DNA of 64,000 nucleotides from Pseudisothecium myosuroides (lineage: Eukaryota; Streptophyta; Bryopsida; Hypnales; Lembophyllaceae), in contig OX637287.1 in NCBI GenBank assembly GCA_951799445.1, forward strand, positions 52,047,724 through 52,111,723, read 5' to 3'. Both the position numbers and the translations under genes were made by a program. The notes beneath the pieces were generated by a model, which was not told where the DNA came from, searched no databases, and worked only from the letters and a program-made list of their open reading frames with translations. Position 1 is the first letter of the stretch; every line of letters starts with the position of its first letter. Positions 33,956 to 46,611 of this stretch are shown in pieces.

Positions 33956-35335
33956 TCAAGCTCATATGCAGGTTGATATGAGATAGCCATATCGAGTTCA
34001 AATCTGATTCATTTTCCAACCATCTGAGGTCTGGACTGTCTTTGTATGCAGCAGTTTTGGAATATTTTCAATTGACCCTGATCAAAATGTATTTTCTAAG
34101 TCCGGCGGGTTCTTGCTGTTTCAGAAGGTGCAGTTTTTAGATACTAGAAGCGACCTGCAATGTTGAGCAACCTGTGCTTGGATATGACTTTTTTTCCCTG
34201 CTAATTTTTTGTGATTCCATAATAGGTGTGCTTACCTTACTAGGAATAGAAGTGGAAGTGGACATACTCAATTGCAAAACTCACTCTGTACGTAGTCGAG
34301 TAAATGTAAGAATATTGGTTAGTTACAAGCAAGTGGAACAAAATAGTACGTATTGGGGAAGCGTGATAAGGTTTGTTATAATTGGTATATTACAAGTAAA
34401 ACATTTATATACAATTAAAAGAGCATAATACAATAATTTGTATGAGATATTTAATCCTTAAATTTTTCAGTGATCCAAAGTGGGTTGATCCATTTTTAGA
34501 ACGTCCGTTTCTAAACTTAGGAATGTAAAGAGTCACTTGAACTTGCACTCATTTTCAAGAGAATCAACCTATCTAGTGGTATTTTTAGATTTAGAAGAGT
34601 CACTATTGAATTTACAAAATTTTCCAAAGCATGGGTGGTCTAGGGATTGTAGTAAAGAATCATTGCTTTAGGAAACTTTGGCCAATGAGGTGGAGGCATG
34701 TGTTCATAGGTAGGTAGGGTCTAAATTGTACCGCTTTTGACCATTGATCCATTCTCGACCTATAGTTGCACGTATTTTTGACCAGTTTTTGACCAAGCTT
34801 AGAATTTTTTTTTTTCCTTTTCAAGGTTGGAACTAATAAATACATGGCATATGTTCCAAGTTGTGAGAAAGGGAGTAGGAAATAATGATTAGGAAAAAAG
34901 TTTTTGAATGATCAGAATTAGAAGAGTTTAGACATTAGCCATGGGTTTGGAGTACTTCTTGCCTCCCAAAATTCATAATAATTTAGTTCAAGCAATTAAA
35001 TTACTTATTTTTTTGCAATCTGTGTCATTTCTATTGATGTACCTCTGACAAATATTTGTTTTACCTTCACAACTTTAGATCATATCGGAATTATTTATTC
35101 GGTCGGTTATGGATGGCTCTACCTTAGTAGCAGGGTTGGGCCCAACCTTTGGGATGTGTGAGAGGTAGTTGGAGACTTTTGGTACGCTTTTAGAAGCAAC
35201 GGGTGGCTTGGAATTCTAAAGGGGTAGATCGTTCATGATACTTTCTATGAGTTGCCCAATAGTAAATTAGACTTGGAGCGGCATTGCCTTAACCCTTTTT
35301 TTCACTTTGCCTAGTTAGTGGGTACAAAGAGTCAT
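33956..35335. other. Downstream flank of cofactor E, no further gene seen
   Basis: Probable 3' UTR and intergenic DNA that becomes AT-rich after about 34,400. The part 34,739-35,035 is repeated in direct orientation at 36,262-36,575. Confidence 0.5.
34739..35035 (+). repeat. Direct repeat R3, copy 1
   Basis: Shared ordered blocks with 36,262-36,575: TTTTCAAGGTTGGAACTAAT, AGTAGGAAATAATGA, and CTCCCAAAATTCATA. Class unknown. Confidence 0.6.
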
Positions 35336-35905
35336 TTAACCCCTAAAGGACCATAAGTGCAGATTTTGAACAACAAATGAATAAAAACACATTCCAAATT
35401 CACCAAAATGCATTTTTTCATCCATCAATTTTTTGAAGATTCTTGTATTAGTTCTTTAACATTTGTACAATATAGATTTTGCTTTACAAATATTTTATAA
35501 TTCAGAGGGTATCTATAGGTTAAGCCTCAAAAAGTAACTTTTTTAGTTCAAAAAATGACCCTTCAAAAATGACTTGAATAAAAAAAATAAAATAAAAATC
35601 TTTAAAAATCACTATGATTAGAACTTAGCATTTTGAACTCATAGAAAAAAAATCTTATAAGAATCATCAATATTCAATCTACAATTGATTTTAGAAGGAA
35701 TTTTCAATTTTTAGTTTCAAATTTTATTGTAAAATACTGGTTTGAGTAATTGTTGATCTAACCGTACGTATGGATGTGATCTATAAATCATATTTTACAA
35801 TTATTGTTTGAGAGTCATTATTAAAATATCATTCTAAGTTGCATTTTATAATAGATCTTCACAATTTTGAAAATCTAAACAATTCTTTGGTCCTTTAGGG
35901 GTTAA
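35336..35905 (+). mobile_element. TTAA-family element, subfamily delta, 570 bp
   Basis: The termini are the cleanest in the window: TTAACCCCTAAAGGACCATA and, reading inward from the right, TTAACCCCTAAAGGACCAAA. TTAA bounds both ends. The interior is AT-rich, non-coding and unrelated to the alpha and beta interiors. The element lies between the two R3 direct repeats. Confidence 0.8.
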
Positions 35906-36261
35906 ATACACATTTTGCACTTCGATTTGGGCAGTTTTTCATTAAAAAAATTCCTATTGTGTGTCTTTTCTTGTGTTCCTTCATTCTACCATGTTCGATC
36001 TTGAATTTAGCCCCATATTTGTGACAAATCTTCTATTTCTTTCATAATTTTTAACAATGAAGTGGTCACTATTGCAAGACCACTTTCTCACTCATTTTTA
36101 GTCTTAAAAATACAAGACTTGTTTCTATGCATGTGGACCTTGGTTACCTTGAGAATGAGCGTAGGATGCCAACTTTTCAAAATGTTATGTGTCCCAAAGA
36201 GCCAATCAAAGCACAATTTCGACTACTCCAAAATATTGATTTCCTTGTAAGGTAAATGCAC

Positions 36262-36575
36262 CCATAGTTGATCATGATCCATAGTCAACCTATAGGAGGT
36301 ACTATTTCCAACCAAGGCTAAAAAGCTTGGAATGTGTTTTTTCAAGGTTGGGACTAATAAGATTATGACACATGTCCCAAGTAATGAAAAAGAAAATAGG
36401 AAATAGTGAGCGGAAAGCAGTTTTTTAGATGATCGAAATTGGAAGACTCTAGATATTGGCTATTAGTCCCGGACAACTTTTGGCTCCCAAAATTCATAGT
36501 GACTTTGATTTTGGAAATAAAATTACAAAAATTTGGGAATCCACATATTTCTTATCTTTTTACATGGGAAAAATT
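36262..36575 (+). repeat. Direct repeat R3, copy 2
   Basis: Collinear with 34,739-35,035 (TTTTCAAGGTTGGGACTAAT, AATAGGAAATAGTGA, CTCCCAAAATTCATA). The copies are about 1.5 kb apart on the same strand. Confidence 0.6.
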
Positions 36576-37074
36576 TCTTGCACCTTAAATTGCTCATCAT
36601 TTGCTACTAAATCCCTTAAATTATCGGAAATAGGTACTTCTACTTTAGTACCATTCACTTTTACATTATAATCTTCCAATCTATGACTTTGATTGAAACC
36701 AAACTTTGTAGAGATGATAAAGACTTGGCTTTTAACAAGATCCTACGGTTAATTTTGCATAAAAATGATTCATCATACTTTGAGCTTCAACCCTTTGTAA
36801 CTTACAAAATCGAGATACAAAACACCTTCAAAATGGCCAAAAAATTCAAAGATTAATGTAAAGAAGATATTTGAATATTATTTAAATGCTATAAAAATTA
36901 TATAATATAATAGTTATTAATGTAGATGTACTTGAGCTTTGAAGCTTGAAATGCAAATGATGATGTTATTATGACTTTGGGATGATTTTAGGGAAAGTTT
37001 GTAGGAAGGAAATAAATAATTCTGAATCCAATTTTATTTGTGGAATAAGATATCGTCTAATCTATAAATCATTG

Positions 37075-37195
37075 CACTACAAGAGAAAGGGTGTTTTAAG
37101 TGAGTTTTTAAATATAGTCCTAGACATATGATTTTTAAGTAATAACCTTTAAGGAGATTTTCAACAAAATTTACTTAAAACAGATGAAATACTTT
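37075..37195 (+). mobile_element. CACTA-like element start or fragment
   Basis: The segment begins CACTACAAGAGAAAGGGTGT, resembling CACTA-superfamily termini. It continues with a segment repeated at 39,417-39,530 (GTGTTTTAAGTGAGTTTTTA, TAGTCCTAGACA, AACCTTTAAGGAGATTTTCA). No matching right terminus was found, so class is tentative. Confidence 0.35.
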
Positions 37196-37861
37196 TTTTT
37201 TTGTTGCATTTGGAGGGTATATAGTACTAGAAGTTCAAAGCTTTTGAAAAAAAAAATTGAAAATCAAATAATTGGTCTAAGAGAAATTCACAATGACAGT
37301 CTTTTAGATTGGAACTGGTTTAGCTAATATTTGAAGTGACCTTGGAGTTTCTATATTGATACATGTAGGGTCCACTTTGCAACCTTCACCTTTGAGGCAC
37401 CACAATTATAATTGAAGTCATGACCAAAATGATGGAATGAAGCCAAAATAAAAATAATAGAAATTTCAAAGTCACATGACTAAATTTTTTTCCCTAAAAT
37501 TTGTGTCTATAATCTTAACAATTAATATGGAATTGAAGATTTCCTTAATTGTATTGTATTTTGTTTGATTCAAATGCTGCTACAAATATTGAGGAATGTG
37601 TGAGATGGAATGTTGGAATCATTGAAATGAAAATGCTAAGAAATAGGGATAGAGAGGTGAAGTTCATGAGTTGGTGAAGCTTGTTGCTTATGTTAGTGGA
37701 ATGGTATTGAAGTTTGACATAGACATTGTTTTGGAATTTGTGTGAGTAGTGATCAAGGTTTGAAAAAGAAATATTTTATTTTTATTGTATTGTTGTTTGC
37801 ATGGTGCTGTTGTCTGAGGGAACCAGAAAAAGTGTACTTTGGTAATCCATACCTTAAGACA

Positions 37862-37898
37862 GGTTGTTTGTTTTGTTTTGTTTGTTTTGTTTTGTTTG
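37862..37898. repeat. (GTTTT/GTTT)n microsatellite
   Basis: Alternating GTTTT and GTTT units directly upstream of the third R1 copy. Confidence 0.75.
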
Positions 37899-37914
37899 TC
37901 ACGTCGAGATCTCC

Positions 37915-38380
37915 CGGACCGTGCGTCCCCCGGCGGCGTGCTTGGTACCATTGGAAAGCCCTCGGTGGGGAGGGGTGCACGGGCTTGGTTTTGTTGCGTT
38001 TGGAGTTACGGTGAGGAAGTTATTGAATTTCGAAGCATTTATGGATCAAAAAATTAAGAAATTACTTTTACTTTGATTTTGGTCGCGTTCTTGGTACCGT
38101 CGGAAAGCCCTTGGCGAGGAGGGATGCATGGATTTTTGAGTTATTTTTGGATCTTAAAAATTAGTAAATCATGTATCTTTTGAACCATGTATCAATTTGT
38201 CACGTTTTTGGTACGGTTGGAAAGCCCTGGGCGAGGAGGGGTGCATGGGCTTTGTTTCATGGCGTTTGGACCTACGAAGGGAAAGTTATGGGTTTTTGAG
38301 TTATTTTGGGTTCTTAAATGACTTTTACTTTTGTTTTGGGTGTGGCAATGGCACAGGGCTACACTAGTAGTTATGAAGAT
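37915..38380 (+). repeat. Dispersed repeat family R1, copy 3, with internal tandem units
   Basis: The block TTGGTACCRTYGGAAAGCCC with GGMGAGGAGGGRTGCAYGG occurs three times, starting at about 37,940, 38,090 and 38,208. The element is therefore built of roughly 120-150-bp tandem units. It ends GTGGCAATGGCACAGGGCTA like the other copies. It is GC-rich at the left and the best preserved of the three copies. Confidence 0.65.
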
Positions 38381-38561
38381 ATCTAAATTTTAAATTTTAA
38401 ATTATTAACAGTTTAACTTACAAATATAAAAATTAAATTAAATAGTATTAAAAAAATTATAGACAAAAGATAATTAATTAATTTTGAATTTTTAAATTTT
38501 GAATTAGTATAGAATTTGATAGAACTAGTGATAAATTAATAATTTTAAATTTTAGAAATGT

Positions 38562-39205
38562 TTAACCCCTAAATGCCCAAGGCACCCAAATGTGGTGTCA
38601 AAGAAACTTTGAAGTTAAATAAAACCTTACCAAATTTCTATTTTTAGTAGTTTTTATTTTTGAAAGATTCTTTTCGAAGTCTAGTTTTAGCATCAAAAAT
38701 TCGATTTTGAAAATGAATGATTATGATTTTTCTATTCAAGAGTTTGTGCAAAGGTACCCATTGCAATCTTGACTTTCCGTAGTGTTGAGGGCTCTTGGAA
38801 ATGAGCCTCAAATACACTAGATCTTGGAGAAAAAATCACACTAGAAATTAATTTAAAAAAATTGTAGAGTAGATTTTGAGAAGTCATAAATTAATTGGGG
38901 TTATATTTGTTAGGCCCTTCAACCTCATATTTTTTTGGTCTTGAACTTTTTAGATTTGACATGCAAAAAGAGAGCTCAAAGATTTTCATAGTTTTAACAC
39001 CCTGATGATCAAACATTATAATCTTTCAATCCTTAAATGATATTGTTGTGTTTTCTTTTTCTATGTGATCTCTAACATGTCTAGTTCGAATTTGTACAGT
39101 TACAATTCAAAAAAATTGATTCAACTTATCAAAATGTTTGCTTTTTGTTCAATTTAGAGCAAATTCCAAGAGGCTCAAAACAGGCCTTGGGCATTCAGGG
39201 GTTAA
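38562..39205 (+). mobile_element. TTAA-family element, subfamily gamma, 644 bp
   Basis: Bounded by TTAA on both sides. The left end is CCCCTAAATGCCCAAGGC; the right end read inward is CCCCTGAATGCCCAAGGC, so 17 of 18 terminal bases match. The interior is collinear with 61,694-62,308. Non-coding. Confidence 0.8.
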
Positions 39206-39360
39206 ATAAAATATTTGTAAATTATAAATATTAAATAATAATTTAAAAAACAAATGTTTCAAACTTTATAATTTATATATTGAACTCTAACATTCCAAAA
39301 TTCCAAAATTTTCAATTGTTGATCCATAATAGTACAGAGAGCATTTCAATCCTATAACGT

Positions 39361-40463
39361 CTATCTAAAGGACCAGCATGCGGTTTTTGGCAACACTAGA
39401 AATTTTGGGCAGGTACCTACAAGAGAAAGGGGTGTTTTAAGTGAGTTTTTAAGTATAGTCCTAGACACAAGTTTTTAAGTAATGACCTTTAAGGAGATTT
39501 TCAACAAAATTTTACTTAAAACACATGTATTTTAAGTAAAATTTTGCTAAAAATCTCCTTAAAGGTCATTACTTAAAATCTTGTACCGGTACATGTGACT
39601 AGAGATTTGTATATTTTAGGTTGAAATTTTAGTATAAGGTTAGAGAAGGAATATCTTTCATATGCATTAAATTTTATGACATTTAGAAATATGAGTCAAA
39701 AGTTATGGCCAAATATGTTATTTTTTCTTTAGCCGGGCAAACCGGGCAAACTAGACAAATAAAAACCAGACAAATAAAATCACTTTTTTAAGAAACAAAA
39801 AATTTTAATTGATTTTTTAGAGCTATATATACATGGAAAGCTTTGAATCATTCCATTTCGATCAATGAATCAAAAGTTACGAGGAGTTTTAATTTGCGGG
39901 CAATTATAGATTCTTTACTCTAAAATAAACTTTGAAGTCCTTATCTTACTCAATTTTCAATTTTTTTTGGAAAAAAAAAAATCATAGGATGTAGATTGTT
40001 CATTACAACATTGCAACCATTGGGATTGGCATTTTTCAATTCCGTAACTAAATTCTTAACAATTTTTTATTTTGAATCATTCTCTACTTCTTTCTACTTA
40101 TTATTTTTTCCCTATATGTTTACAATTTCAAATGATCTAAAATTTTTCAAGCATGTAGCCAATTTTTCTAGGAAAAAAAATCCAAAGAAGCACTACCATT
40201 TTGGACATTTTTTAATAGAAAAGTGAGCTTGTAAAGTGCAACTATCATATTTTTGCAGGTCCAAGAAAGTGATTTCATTGAATTTGATTGCTTATATCTT
40301 GCAATCCAAATGATGGAAATTTTTTGAATTTTTACCACGTGTTCTCAAATCAGCATACTATAAGATCCTATGCTTAAATGTGTCAAAAATAGCTTTTTTT
40401 CAAAAATTTGGCAATTTTTGAGCATTTTTGGTGAAAACATAGTCATGGAACTCTAGGGGATAA
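39361..40463 (+). mobile_element. TTAA-family element, subfamily alpha, with foldback insertion
   Basis: The left end CTAAAGGACC and right end CTCTAGGGGATAA are mutated forms of the family termini. The interior after about 39,600 matches the alpha copies (CATTGGGATTGGCATTTTTC, ATATCTTGCAATCC, CTATAAGATCCTATG). The segment about 39,417-39,600 is foreign to the family and contains a near-perfect hairpin. Confidence 0.65.
39473..39578. repeat. Foldback hairpin with 49-bp arms
   Basis: Arm 39,473-39,521 pairs with 39,530-39,578 around an 8-nt loop (CACATGTA), with only a few mismatches in the middle. The left arm alone occurs at about 37,128-37,187. A perfect 12-bp palindrome, TGTACCGGTACA, lies just downstream at 39,582-39,593. 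Confidence 0.85.
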
Positions 40464-42010
40464 TATCTATATATTTATATCTATACCTATATCTATATCT
40501 ATATAATGGGTGCATATTTTATATATTTATATTTATGTGTGTGTTATAAGTAGATGTTCCAATTATAGCAATTGAACCAATGTCCAAATTATGTTTTTGT
40601 TTTTATATTTGATTTTTGTAATTTCATTGAAAGGAGTATTTTTTAAATTCAATATCACATGCCAAATAAATTCAAAATTTGTAAAATTATTTTTTTGCAC
40701 ATATTTTTGTTCAGTATTTTCTACTTAGTAATATTTTCAATAAAAGAAATTTCATCTCTACAATTAAAATTTAGTACTAATGAAATGTTTATGAAAATTT
40801 TATTCTTTATATAATTGTTATTGTTGCAAAATTTGAACTTTATAAATGAATAATTTTAATTTTTGATTAATATTATCTTCAACCTAAATAATTATTCCAA
40901 GCTCATATTTTTTTGAATATCTATAGAGTTTTCATTAAATATAAAAAGCATTTAAAAAATTTGGTGTCTTACAATCACAAAATATTCTAATAAATTTATT
41001 TGAAGATGAGTAAAATCTATTACTAGAAAATTGGAGTTTTGGTAGGATAATTATTGCAAATGAAAACTTTATACGTTACATACTGAAGCCAATAGTGTTT
41101 GAGTTGAATTTAGCCTGGGGTGATTTTTATAGCCAAGATTGGCTTAGGTGTTTGAATTTTTTCAATACTATTTGAATGAATCTAATATAGAAAGTTATTA
41201 ATTTTTTAAATAAAATTTTAATTATTTCAAATGATAATTAATACTAATTACTTTTTTTAAAGAGATGAATTGAAAATGATCAAACTTATAGAAAAAGTAT
41301 GATTTCAATAATTTATTGAATTCTTTATAATGAAAATGAAATAAAATATAAAGAGTTGTAAAATATTGGCTTTTACTAGTTAGAATCTATAAGCTTCATT
41401 TTATTAGTTGAATGTTGTTCAATAAATATCACTTTGAATGCCAAACTTAACTCTTTCTAAGATCCAAACAACAACAATAATTATATGATGGTATTGAAAT
41501 GTATAATACAACATTGCTAGCTATTTATCCTACTAAAAGGTCAATTTATAAAACTATCATTTTCATAGATATGCAATCAAGTATTTTATAGAATTCAAGT
41601 GTACATAAATTTTTTAGGTGAAAAGGTAGGTCATAGAACAATTTGAACTCTAATAGGTACATATTGAATTCTACAATGTATTAATAGTGAATTTTTTATG
41701 TCATAACATTTTTGTAGTTTAGACTTTAGAGGATTAGTTTTAACAAAAACGACATGAAGAGCAAGAAGAATGGTAGAAAAAATAGTAGACAAAAGAACAA
41801 TTACTAGAAGAGAATGGAAAATAAAGAAAACAAAAATTATTTTGGTACAAGACACCTATAAAAGATGGTTTGTTGACCATCCAAGAACAAAATGTTGCTC
41901 ATCACACTTTATTCATAAAATCAAGTGTTAAGCTTTCATATTGTAGCGTTCACTAACTATCTATAGAGGAATTGATAATTTATATGTATGAAAATAATCT
42001 ATCGAATCAA
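40464..42010. other. AT-rich intergenic DNA, no gene seen
   Basis: The stretch begins with a TATATC-type simple repeat (about 40,466-40,505) and is then extremely AT-rich. The 74-codon frame at 41,631-41,855 (minus) is a hydrophobic low-complexity chance frame. Confidence 0.5.
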
Positions 42011-43431
42011 TCATCTTCTAGGCTTCTTTTCACGCAACAATTTCTTTCTTAACTTGAAGGGGCATTTCCTCTTAGTAATCTTTGGACACATTTGTGAATC
42101 TACATTTTTATCTGCATTTATCAATTCCTTATTTTGCATCAAAGCAGCTTGTAGTAGCTCAAACCCTCCTTGAAGTTGAAGCATCCTTACCAATCCATGA
42201 GGAGGAACAAACACAGGAAGAGTCTCCCATGGAGCATATGTGTTTATGGTTTTGCTCAACTTTTTAGCAATTTTCATCTCATCAAGATTTTTAGATTGAA
42301 GAAAGTTTTGCAATTCTCCACATGAAAAGGCCTTGACATGAATGCCTTTCACACAGCCGCTACGAGATACAAGAAGACCCCCATTGGAATCAGGTAGGTG
42401 ATTGTAAGAAGCTACACCTTGCATCCATTCTGAGAAGCATATACTACCTGATATGATTGTTGGATGATCAGCTAGTGTAGATGAAGATGCAGAAGCTCTC
42501 CAAATTCTTGTTGGCTTGTCGGGCTTCATTATTTTTTCAAATAGCTCTATAGTTTGGTGCTTTGAAGGATCTTTAGGATAAAAGAAACAATATACAAAGT
42601 CACCTTCCCTTGCATCTGTGGCAAGATCTAAATATGTTAATGGCATCCAAGGTTTTCTTAGAGGTTTAGCAGGCTCTAACAAACACATATCTACATTGTT
42701 GTCCATATTTTTCACCTTTGCTTCAAATGCAAGTTGCCCTTGATGATAATTAGGATATATAATATGGATTTTGTAACGGGAGGGATTTTCAATAGAATCG
42801 TAAATTGTGTGCAGAGCACAAAGAGAGGCACCTCGATCATCCATAAGTCCTGCAGTGCCTACATATCTTTCTATTGCAATGGGAGATACTAATTCATTTG
42901 GCTTTGAAGTATCACACAAAAATACTCGTCCGACATGTCCAATTACCTTTTCAAATAATTGCTTCAACCATCTTGAAAATTGTGGATCTTCATGTTGTTC
43001 TTCAAGTATTGGATCATCTACAAGATAAGAATACACATTTTTTCTTACAAATTAATCTATTCATTATCATTTTCTTTTAGTTCTATTTTATAGATTAATA
43101 TCATTTTCATCAGGTATGATTGAAGATTTTAAATCAATATGTTGAACTAAAATGGATTTTTTTTTTAAAACTAGCAAAATGTATAAATAAATTGAAATTC
43201 TAGCTTACCTGATATTGGAGCAGCTCGCATAGTAATTCGATCTTGACATATTTCAACATTTTCGTCTGGGGATATGAAGTGATTTCCTCGCATTACTTCT
43301 ACACACCAATCATGTGGGACACCAAATTCTTGTATTCTATTCTTGAGCTCATAGAACCGTGGCGCCTCTTTGTCCCATTCTATCTTCTTCATTGTCTCTT
43401 GTTGTGGCAATTGGACCTCTAGGACTAACAT
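42011..43431 (-). CDS. Trypsin-fold-like protein, catalytic serine probably lost
   Basis: Two exons on the minus strand, 43,431-43,209 and 43,017-42,011, with GT-AG borders in phase 1; 409 aa in total. The start is the first ATG of the frame. The C-terminal two thirds look like a chymotrypsin-type fold. A His site is in SLCALHTIYD (H144), an Asp site in NNVDMCLLEP (D184), and a serine-loop-like stretch in PDSNGGLLVS followed by GCVKGIHV. If aligned on the two glycines, the nucleophile position is N286. If N286 is an insertion, S285 could serve. The N-terminal 75 residues and the Lys/Arg-rich tail (KRKCPFKLRKKLLREKKPRR) are unassigned; the tail could be a nuclear signal. The gene is AT-rich, unlike the CCCH genes. 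Family assignment is inference from motif order; an intact frame supports a real gene. Confidence 0.65.
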
Positions 43432-43484
43432 GGTACACAATTTTGTAATCCACTTTGAACTATTGTTAAGTATTACATTTTAGA

Positions 43485-43510
43485 CCAAGTCTAAACTTGG
43501 TATATATGAG
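43485..43510 (-). promoter_or_regulatory. Candidate TATA box and small palindrome of the trypsin-fold-like gene
   Basis: Read on the minus strand, CATATATACC lies about 70 bp upstream of the ATG, a plausible TATA box position. It is followed by the palindrome ACCAAGTTTAGACTTGGT. Prediction only. Confidence 0.3.
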
Positions 43511-46500
43511 TATCTCAATAACTAAATTCACCACTTTGTGCATTGTATCTGTTGAGACCTTTCATATATGGACCAAAAATAATAGATTATGTCATTTATG
43601 TGTAAACAACTATGATTTTGTATAAGTAATGCAATTGTCACTCATTTAGTCATATTTAAAACAAGCATCTACATTTTGAATCTAAATTTTCATTCATTTT
43701 GTCAAAGGATGTAAAATACCTCAAGTTTAAATTTATTTTAGTTTTTAATTTTATGGTGTACTCCTAGTGTTAATCACAATAATCATTTTAATTAGCTCCA
43801 ATGTCATTGGTGACCAAAATAATTTTTTTCATTTTAAATTTTTCTTGAAACTTAAAAGTGCTTTGCATAGGGTTTCAAAAAAGTAGATTACTAGATTGTA
43901 ATTATCCCTATTTGCAAGCTATTTTGTAGCAACCTTATATCTAAAGTACAAATTAGAAGCAAATAGGTTGTTTTTTTCCAAGCATAAGACATTGAACGTA
44001 TGAATCTTTTTTTTCTATCAAGCACATATAAAAATCAATTAATAAGGCCATCAAAAGCTAATTCGGAGTATAATTATCCAAAATAAAAAATTGAAATAAA
44101 AATAGATATTCAACTATCAAATCCAAGAAGATTATGCAAAAAGTTACCAAGAAACATTGTAATTCAAATGGTTGAGAAGGATCATGGGAAGACTCTCAAA
44201 AGAAGTTTGAAACTCTTTTGGAAGGAAATGATTTTCAATTGCAACCAATACAACAATGATGGCCGACAAGAGAGTCGCTATGGTATGAGGGTGAAGTAAA
44301 GTAGTCATTGCTACCGCATCTCAATTTTCATATAGCGAAGATTTATGAATAAGAAAACATATAGGATGTGGGTCCAAGAGACATAATATGAGACGGTTAT
44401 TTATTTCCAAACGTTGCATCTTTATACATATTTTAAGAAATTGGTGGATGAGATAGAAACTATAAAAATTTCAACTCTATTTTCAAGTACGTCACATCTT
44501 TATACATTACTCTTTTATATCCCAAATACAAAAATGAAACTTGAATTGAATTCGAGCCCATTTTCATTTTGGTCAAGTTTTTATGAAATCTAGTGTAAAT
44601 ATAAGATTTTATGCTAGCTACAAGATCATTTAATTTTATACAATTCTTATATACAATTCAAAAGTTACTTCAATGAATCTTACATAGTTCTTCAATTGGC
44701 GAAGCATGCAACTTAAGTAATGTAGTTTTTTAAACTTATTATTTTTCAAGGTTTAAGAGAATACAAAAATCTTGAAACCATTCTATTTTGATTAATAAAA
44801 TAAATGTTATATGAAATTATATTTGCAAGTCAAATATCCAAAACTCTTTCTGGAACAAAAATTTCAATGATTTTTGCAAAATTAACTAAAAAAAAGGATA
44901 TAGATTGCTTATTAACACACTACCACCTTCATAATTGACACTTTTCTATGTAATATCAAAATTATGAATAATTTATTGTTTCTTGTCAATCATATATTGT
45001 TATACCTCTTTCACTAGATAGTTTTTCAATTCACTAGATAGTTTTCAATAATAAATATGAAATAATTTTTTGTTGAATTTTTACATACTTCTAGTCTCAA
45101 ACTCTCAATTTATTTCTTAAAAATATATTTTTTCACAAATTGTAGGAAATACAAAATTTCTAATAAAAAGCTTGAAAGTTGAATCTTAACCATTTGAAAA
45201 GAGTTAATAAATTTTGTTTTTGAAATTCTAGCACTATGATCTTGCAACTTGATAAGGATTTGAATTCTAAATTCAAGAAGATATACTTTAACAAATTCAC
45301 AACAAATTAAAATTCCTATCCTTGAATCTATTCCAAAAAATAAAAATAATTTTCTTGACATTATTTTATGAAAAAGAATTGAATTTGATGTTTCTTGTCA
45401 TAGGAAACAAAATAATATTAGCTAGCATGTGTTGAGTTCAACAAGTTTTTTTTCTAGTGCAATTGTACGTTTATGATTTCTAAATTATATTCTACAACTT
45501 TCATTTGGAAACCTTCTATATATTAGTCTTGTAAGTTTCATTTTAATACAGCTTCACAATTTTTAATGTATGAACTAATCCTAATCTTTATTCCTTAAGG
45601 GAGTTAAAGTTGAGTGAAGGAACACTTGAATTTTTTACATTTGGAAGAAATGCTAGGAATAGTAAAATATTATTTGAAATCTTTTGGAAAAATATTTTAA
45701 AATATTTTAAAATTTATTAAATTATTAAATCACTGAAAATAATATATTTCCAATAAATTCTAGTTGGACAACAATTTCTTAATAAATTACGCACAAGAAT
45801 AGAAAAGAAAATTTACAAAAATGAAAATATAAGAATCCATTTGTTATTTTTTGAGTGATTCTATCACTATAGAGTCTATTTGAAGGCTTGAGGTTGAGGT
45901 CTTGAGGTTTATAAATAAAAGAATGAAAAAGTTTGAAGTCCTTTGCAATTGCACACTAATGTACAACAATTTTTGTCACAATATATTAATTTACATTGTT
46001 TTGAACTTTGAAAATTACCACCACAAAATGGAAATGGAATTTGAGGTGTAAGAAAATCCTTGCAAAGTGGATCTATCCAAGGTATATAAATTCATTCACA
46101 AGACCTATAAAAAAATCTCTAATTGGCCTAATTTAGAAGGTTTATACTTACTTACATTGCATCATGCATATTAAATTTAAAAAAATTATTAATAAAAATT
46201 GCATTAGTTTTTAGATTTTTTAGCATAGTAATTTTTTTCTATAAATAGAAAAAATTGTATAAAGAATGAAAAAGATTCTTTTTGCTCTTGCAAACTAGGA
46301 GACTTGTGTAGTGTTGGCAAATATTTTTTTCCCCTTCGACTAAAGTAGAGGCACCTATTCTTGTTACTTTAAGCAATTTTGTATAATTTGAGGTGGAATC
46401 AATACATTAAATTATCCTTAATACATTGGCAATTGAAAATCACAAATTTTCAAAAGATTGATAGTTTTTTGAACATATATGAATATGCTATGAATTTGTA

Positions 46501-46611
46501 AAGTTAATATAAATGATATATCAAAATCATTTTTTGCATTCATGTATAGCCACTAATAAAACTGAGTACAAATCTGAAATGTTTTCATTCAAACAACTAT
46601 ACTATAAGCAT
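43511..46611. other. AT-rich intergenic DNA, no gene seen
   Basis: Very AT-rich DNA with no supported open frame, RNA gene or element end. Confidence 0.55.

Larger units (their letters stand above)
35906..37860. other. AT-rich intergenic DNA, no gene seen
   Basis: Contains R3 copy 2 (36,262-36,575) and a CACTA-like start at 37,075. No coding exon recognised. Confidence 0.5.

Noticed and set aside
40466..40505. TATATC-type simple repeat
   Set aside because: Ordinary microsatellite at a decayed element end; not a promoter signal in the absence of a gene.
41631..41855. 74-codon hydrophobic minus-strand frame
   Set aside because: Phe/Leu/Ile/Val-rich composition is expected from AT-rich DNA; no partner exons or family.
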